From URNF01 sp045634325 (lineage in GTDB: Bacteria > Bacillota > Clostridia > Oscillospirales > Acutalibacteraceae), in assembly GCA_045634325.1 (NCBI GenBank), contig JAZRAA010000027.1, positions 1-13,058 of the forward strand: DNA of 13,058 bases, read 5' to 3'. The position numbers and the translations under genes were made by a program. Below, one piece after another: positions 11,701 to 13,058 of this stretch (positions within the stretch are counted from its first letter, which is position 1; the number at the start of each line of letters is the position of its first letter). The notes under the pieces were generated by a model. The model was not told the DNA's origin and ran no database searches. It saw only the letters and a list, made by a program, of their open reading frames with translations.

Positions 11701-13058
11701 AGCACTTAGGCGACGTTACCGGAATCAAAGGAAACGAGATTCCGAAAGTTGACGTTGTAACATTCGGCGCACCGTGTCAGGATTTGAGCATTGCTGGATT
11801 GCGCAAAGGAATGAAACGCGTCAATAACGGCGACAACGAAAACACGCGTTCCGGCCTTTTCTTTGAAGCAATCAGAATTATCGTGGAGATGAGGGAAGAT
11901 GATAAGCGAAATGGACGGACAGGAATCTTTGTTCGACCAAGATTCGCCGTTTACGAGAACGTCCCCGGAGCGTTCAGTTCCAACAGAGGCCGCGACTTCC
12001 AGCGCGTCCTTACGGAATGCGTCAGAATCGCCGAACCGGACGCGCCTGACGTGCCTATCCCTCAAAAGGGTTGGACACGGGCAGGGTCTATCGTGGGAGA
12101 CGGATTTTCAATCGCTTGGCGCGTACTCGACGCGCAATTTTGGGGAGTGCCCCAGCGTCGCCGTAGAATCGCGCTTGTCTGCGATTTTGGAGGACAATCC
12201 GCCGGAGAAATATGCTTTGTCGAAAGACGCTTGTCTGGGCATTTTGCGGAGAGCCGAGAAGCGCGGAAAGACATTGCCGGAGGCTTTGAGGCTTGCGCTT
12301 ATCCGTCAGTCGCAAGAACCTTAACGGCGGAATGCGACGGAAGTTTTGACCCGGAGGGCAGAGGCGGAAACATAGTCGTGCAAAACAGCATGACCGGAAT
12401 GCAACGTGACGCGGTGTTTTGCCTCCAAGGAAACGGTATAGACCGTTCAGATGGGGCAGGGTGCAATGGCAGGGGGTGGACGGAAGGCGTCAGTTACACG
12501 CTCAATACAATCGACCGCCATGCGGTTTGCGTCCCAATCCACGACAAGGCGACGCGCTATCAAGGCGGCGGAGTTGCGCGGAACGGAGACGGCGCGGGGA
12601 ACGGTCTGGGCGTCGGGCATGACGGCGACCCATGCTTTACGCTAACGTCGGCTGACCGCCACGCCGTGTTCGCGGCCCACCAGAACCAGTGCGGCGAGAT
12701 TCGACTGGGCAATGTTGCGAACACATTGTCAACCAACGGCAACGCCTCCGGGAGAAACGCGCCGCTGTGTTACGATGCGCGAGGCGACGGCGACGGGAAA
12801 ACCGTCTGTACATTGGCCGGCGACCAACAGAACAGGGTGACGGAGTACACGGCGATTGTCGCCGCCGTGGACTGCCGTTGCGGAACGGAATCGGACGTGA
12901 ACGGGACGTTGCAGGCGAAGGGAAACGGCGGATACAGTTTGAATACGAACATCACAATCCGTTGCGGAAGCGCCATTCGGCGCGTTACGCCGCTGGAATG
13001 CGAACGGCTTCAAGGCTTCCCGGACGGCTGGACGGACATAGGCGAATGGACGGACGAT
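11697..13058 (+). CDS. DNA (cytosine-5) methyltransferase, 3' end outside window, motif I absent
   Basis: 454 codons open to the window edge. Motif IV is FGAPCQDLSIAG (23-34) with C27 as nucleophile. Motif VI is ENV (87-89), motif VIII QRRRRIALV (153-161), and motif IX RRVTPLECERLQGFPDGW (428-445). It would transfer a methyl group to C5 of cytosine in a specific site. The start codon overlaps the previous stop (ATGA). The protein begins just before motif IV, so the SAM-binding motif I (F.G.G) and motifs II-III are not encoded here or in the 60-aa gene before it. Between motifs VIII and IX lie about 265 residues with repeated TL-containing segments (ARTLTAEC, SYTLNTIDRHAV, CFTLTSADRHAV, ANTLSTNG, VCTLAGDQ, NGTLQAKG), likely the target-recognition region. 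Confidence 0.9.
   Translation, partial: MKHLGDVTGIKGNEIPKVDVVTFGAPCQDLSIAGLRKGMKRVNNGDNENTRSGLFFEAIRIIVEMREDDKRNGRTGIFVRPRFAVYENVPGAFSSNRGRDFQRVLTECVRIAEPDAPDVPIPQKGWTRAGSIVGDGFSIAWRVLDAQFWGVPQRRRRIALVCDFGGQSAGEICFVERRLSGHFAESREARKDIAGGFEACAYPSVARTLTAECDGSFDPEGRGGNIVVQNSMTGMQRDAVFCLQGNGIDRSDGAGCNGRGWTEGVSYTLNTIDRHAVCVPIHDKATRYQGGGVARNGDGAGNGLGVGHDGDPCFTLTSADRHAVFAAHQNQCGEIRLGNVANTLSTNGNASGRNAPLCYDARGDGDGKTVCTLAGDQQNRVTEYTAIVAAVDCRCGTESDVNGTLQAKGNGGYSLNTNITIRCGSAIRRVTPLECERLQGFPDGWTDIGEWTDD

Noticed and set aside
11899..12324. 141-aa frame inside the cytosine methyltransferase region
   Set aside because: It lies in another frame of a gene with clear C5-methyltransferase motifs and has no recognisable protein features.

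Overview
The window looks like the early, replication-side half of a temperate or virulent bacteriophage (or prophage) of a Gram-positive host, most likely a gut Clostridia/Oscillospiraceae bacterium. The grounds are strong AGGAGG-type ribosome binding sites, every gene on the + strand, tight ATGA/TGATG stop-start overlaps, many small orphan proteins, and a replication module of replisome organizer, DnaB/Twinkle-like helicase and CHC2 zinc primase. No structural, lysis or integrase gene is visible, and both ends are cut.

Layout. Positions 1-2936 hold small cysteine-rich or orphan proteins, a DUF488 protein and a beta-class N6/N4 DNA methyltransferase. A weak terminator near 2958-2984 closes this group. 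Positions 3047-6289 hold further small genes (a putative lipoprotein, a triple zinc-ribbon protein, orphans), then an Mpi-like serine recombinase coupled to a protein with three helix-turn-helix repeats. Positions 6290-7058 are almost non-coding and are the most unusual part. They contain a near-consensus sigma-70 promoter, a compact structured RNA ending in a strong terminator, one 63-aa gene, then a 316-bp stretch of structured repeats in front of the replication genes. Positions 7059-11495 are the replication operon: replisome organizer, helicase, zinc-binding primase protein and a full-length DnaX clamp-loader subunit. Positions 11518-13058 hold a 60-aa NUMOD-like protein and a C5-cytosine methyltransferase that runs off the right edge. 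That last gene has no stop in the window and begins without the usual motif I.

How the parts fit (inference). The organizer would open the origin, perhaps at the AC-rich repeats inside its own gene or in the repeat-rich region before it, and load the helicase. The CHC2 protein would help priming, and the phage DnaX would link the helicase to the host polymerase. Two methyltransferases, together with a complete absence of GATC in 13 kb, suggest heavy restriction pressure.

The strongest candidate for something undescribed is the RNA at about 6358-6530. It has five hairpins, and two pairs of hairpin loops are perfectly complementary (6 nt and 7 nt), implying a double kissing-loop fold. Further RNA-like elements occur at 3503-3570 and 6772-6858 (apparently related to each other), as tandem bulged hairpins at 6868-7004, and as two copies of an H-type pseudoknot at 6902-6932 and 7015-7041.
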